Shown one piece after another: positions 5,685 through 7,408 of a DNA stretch of 7,408 nt. A program made the position numbers and the translations under genes. Origin of the DNA: Bacteroidales bacterium (GTDB lineage: Bacteria > Bacteroidota > Bacteroidia > Bacteroidales > UBA4417); contig JANXXZ010000501.1 of the NCBI GenBank assembly GCA_025350385.1, positions 1 through 7,408 on the forward strand, written 5' to 3'. The number at the start of each line of letters is the position of its first letter. Position 1 is the stretch's first letter. The notes beneath the pieces are model-generated. The model did not search any database and had not been told where the DNA came from. It saw nothing but the letters and a program-made list of their open reading frames with translations.

Positions 5685-6935
5685 TTACCTGATCTTCCTC
5701 AATTCCATTTTCCTCAGTTTCGGTGCAAATCGCGAAGTGATCATGACAACCAGCAAAGTCATTCCTCCTCCAAAAATAACCGAAGGAACCAGTCCTATGA
5801 GCTTCGCAGCCAGTCCTGATTCAAACGAACCCAGTTCATTAGAGGAACCGATAAAAATACTGTTTACCGAGGCAACACGGCCACGCATGGCATCCGGAGT
5901 ACAGAGCTGAAGAATTGTGCCACGAATGATGACACTTATATTGTCAAACATCCCGCTCATGGCAAGCATGAACAGGGAAAGCCAGAAATTTCTGGAGATT
6001 GCAAAAATGATAATACAGATTCCGAAACCCGTTATTCCGATGAGCAGTTTATAACCTGTTTTTTTCAATGGCGGGAAATAGGCCAGGAACATGGACATAA
6101 TCACGGCTCCGAAAGCAGGTGCTGCCCTGAGTAAACCCAGGCCTTTCGGTCCGACAAAAAGAACCTCGGCAGCAAATACGGGTAAAAGGGCAACGGCTCC
6201 GCCAAAAAGTACCCCGAACATATCCAGCGCCATAGCTCCAAGCAAAACCTGGTGACCAAAAACGAAACGGATACCCCCAGAAAGGCTTTGTAAAAAACTT
6301 TCATTTTTTTCCCGGGCAGGTAAAGGGACTGGTTTAGCGCTGCCAAAGAAAAAAAGGCTCAATGCAGCAAGCGAGACCGCCGTTACATATGCCGTATGGA
6401 CGCCGGCAAATCCATACACCAGTCCGCCGACAGCCGGGCCGGTTACAGCCGCAATATGCCACACAGTGCTGTTCCAGGTGGATGAATTCGGATACAGCTC
6501 CCGGGGTACGATCTGCGCCATATAAGCTGCCTGCGCCGGATAAAAGAAAGCCCTTGCCACCCCTGAAACAGCTATAATCAAATACAATGGGACCACTCCT
6601 GCAAATGACCGGATCGACTCAATGTTAAAACTTAGCGCCAGGAGCAGCATTGCACACATAATATATATCCCGGTGGTCATCAGAATAATTTTCCTGCGGC
6701 TCACAATATCGGCCACATGCCCGGCAAATAAAGCCATGGAAATGAAAGGAACTGCCTCGGCAAGTCCTATAAGACCGAGAGAAAGAGGATCTTTCGTCAA
6801 CTCATATACCTGCCAGCCAATGATAACCGATTGCATTTGTACTGCAATAGTGAGGAAGAAACGACCCAGGATAAACCACTTGAAATTAGCAATCCGCCAT
6901 ACTGCATATGCATCTTTCCCCCTGCTTCGTTTCAT
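5685..6935 (-). CDS. MFS transporter, EntS/MFS_3-like
   Basis: The product is 416 residues with about 12 predicted membrane segments, for example near 21-41, 52-72, 85-103, 112-132, 160-178, 182-198, 228-256, 270-286, 296-313, 318-335 and 380-400. The MFS motif A is in the loop after segment 2: GHVADIVSRRKII (72-84). The C-terminal half carries MRGRVASVN (350-358) and ELGSFESG (367-374), which are characteristic of the MFS_3 family containing the enterobactin exporter EntS and many uncharacterised drug or metabolite exporters. It is a proton-coupled inner-membrane transporter, probably an exporter. The substrate cannot be inferred; no siderophore or resistance gene is adjacent. The start is an ATG followed by a basic MKRSRGK segment. 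No -7 element is seen in the 107 nt before it, so read-through from the upstream comB-like gene is possible. Confidence 0.9.
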   Translation of the reverse strand: MKRSRGKDAYAVWRIANFKWFILGRFFLTIAVQMQSVIIGWQVYELTKDPLSLGLIGLAEAVPFISMALFAGHVADIVSRRKIILMTTGIYIMCAMLLLALSFNIESIRSFAGVVPLYLIIAVSGVARAFFYPAQAAYMAQIVPRELYPNSSTWNSTVWHIAAVTGPAVGGLVYGFAGVHTAYVTAVSLAALSLFFFGSAKPVPLPAREKNESFLQSLSGGIRFVFGHQVLLGAMALDMFGVLFGGAVALLPVFAAEVLFVGPKGLGLLRAAPAFGAVIMSMFLAYFPPLKKTGYKLLIGITGFGICIIIFAISRNFWLSLFMLAMSGMFDNISVIIRGTILQLCTPDAMRGRVASVNSIFIGSSNELGSFESGLAAKLIGLVPSVIFGGGMTLLVVMITSRFAPKLRKMELRKIR

Positions 6936-6973
6936 ATGTTTGGACTACTGTGTTTAGGAATATTATTATTTTT

Positions 6974-7001
6974 AGCCACAAGCCACTAGCGACTAGCCCC
7001 A
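6974..7001. repeat. Degenerate heptanucleotide tract (AGCCACT-like)
   Basis: Four contiguous 7-nt units, AGCCACA, AGCCACT, AGCGACT and AGCCCCA, are followed by degenerate related sequence up to about 7016 (AGCCACC). It is preceded by a TAT-rich stretch (6961-6973). It lies in the 107-nt gap between the comB-like gene's stop and the MFS start, within 50 nt of the former. No hairpin is apparent. It shares the 7-nt period with the arrays at 1-110 and 5643-5684 but not their sequence. Confidence 0.7.
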
Positions 7002-7042
7002 CAAGGGAATAGCCACCTGTATTTACAGAAGTTGAAGGATAC

Positions 7043-7408
7043 TTAATTCCTGATTCTGTTCAGATCAACAATATATTCCCCGTTCCAAACAGGCACAGCA
7101 GTAGAAGTATTCAGTTTAAAGCAAAACGAAAGGTCATCTATGAGCCCGAGTTTTTCCAGGCGTTGGAAGTGGGAGCCCTTACTGCAATAAGACTGGAGAT
7201 CGTTCCTGCTTTTATTCCAAAGTTCAACAGCTATATTTGCTGAATCGCTTCCGACAGCATACCTGGCGGAATTGATAAGGCCGGTTGTCAACGCACCAGC
7301 ACAAACCGAGTCTTCGAGGCTCAGACTGTCCTTCCAGCCTGAGCAAAGAATCAGAATATCTTTTTGTTGATTTATAAGCCAGGCTGTAACTGCTTCCAGG
7401 TTTGAGAA
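7043..7408 (-). CDS. comB: 2-phosphosulfolactate phosphatase-like protein, C-terminal part
   Basis: The open frame runs from the right window edge to a TAA at 7043-7045, giving 121 residues of a protein whose N terminus lies outside. The visible part matches the ComB family (PF04029): a hydrophobic strand ILILCSGWKD (18-27), then the conserved LEDSVCAGAL (31-40), followed by SHFQRLEKLG and DDLSFC, and a VPVW segment near the end. Family members hydrolyse 2-phosphosulfolactate to sulfolactate with Mg2+ and are best known from coenzyme M synthesis in methanogens. Bacterial homologues occur, and their role in Bacteroidota is unclear; a link to sulfonate or sulfonolipid metabolism is only a guess. 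A TTG at 7289-7291 falls inside the conserved region and is not the start. No partner sulfonate gene is visible in this window. Confidence 0.83.
   Translation of the reverse strand, partial: FSNLEAVTAWLINQQKDILILCSGWKDSLSLEDSVCAGALTTGLINSARYAVGSDSANIAVELWNKSRNDLQSYCSKGSHFQRLEKLGLIDDLSFCFKLNTSTAVPVWNGEYIVDLNRIRN

Noticed and set aside
6622..6957. 111-codon plus-strand frame opposite the MFS gene
   Set aside because: It is antisense to a well-supported transporter, has no recognisable domain and no promoter element.
7289..7291. TTG as the start of a short 82-residue gene
   Set aside because: The frame stays open to the window edge and the conserved ComB block lies upstream of this codon, so the gene is simply cut by the window.

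Overview
The window looks like a chromosomal segment of a Bacteroidota bacterium, probably from the Bacteroidales side of the phylum. Four things point there: a GWxTD-domain lipoprotein, TAnnTTTG-type -7 promoter elements placed just upstream of genes, AT-rich leaders without clear Shine-Dalgarno sequences, and short lipoprotein and outer-membrane genes of the style seen in that phylum. No rRNA, tRNA, transposase, phage gene or CRISPR array is visible.

Layout. Positions 1-170 hold two tandem-repeat tracts, (TCGTTAT)n and a degenerate TTGTCCCC series. A minus-strand block follows: a GWxTD-domain lipoprotein (174-1445), a secreted M23 peptidase with a C-terminal LysM domain (1541-2503), a radical SAM enzyme of the AmmeMemoRadiSam type (amrS, 2592-3596) and uracil-DNA glycosylase (ung, 3603-4289). 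ung and amrS are 6 nt apart and are probably one transcript. The M23 gene has its own perfect -7 element. After a divergent AT-rich intergenic region come two plus-strand genes: a 41-residue lipoprotein (4526-4651) and a probable outer-membrane beta-barrel protein of unknown function (4745-5530). A minus-strand block closes the window: an MFS transporter of the EntS/MFS_3 type (5685-6935), convergent with the barrel gene, and the C-terminal part of a 2-phosphosulfolactate phosphatase-like gene (comB, 7043-7408, cut by the window edge).

How the genes fit together. Most look like housekeeping or cell-envelope functions rather than one pathway. The M23/LysM protein acts on peptidoglycan, the GWxTD and small lipoproteins and the barrel protein are envelope components, Ung is base-excision repair, and the MFS protein is an inner-membrane exporter. 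I did not find a complete, obviously new multi-gene system.

The points most worth a second look are four. Short-period tandem tracts sit directly 3' of minus-strand stop codons, and one is flush with the MFS stop. A tiny lipoprotein gene carries a C-x-A-Y-G motif. A ComB-like enzyme occurs with no other coenzyme M gene visible in this window. The amrS gene is paired with ung rather than with its usual amrA/amrB partners.
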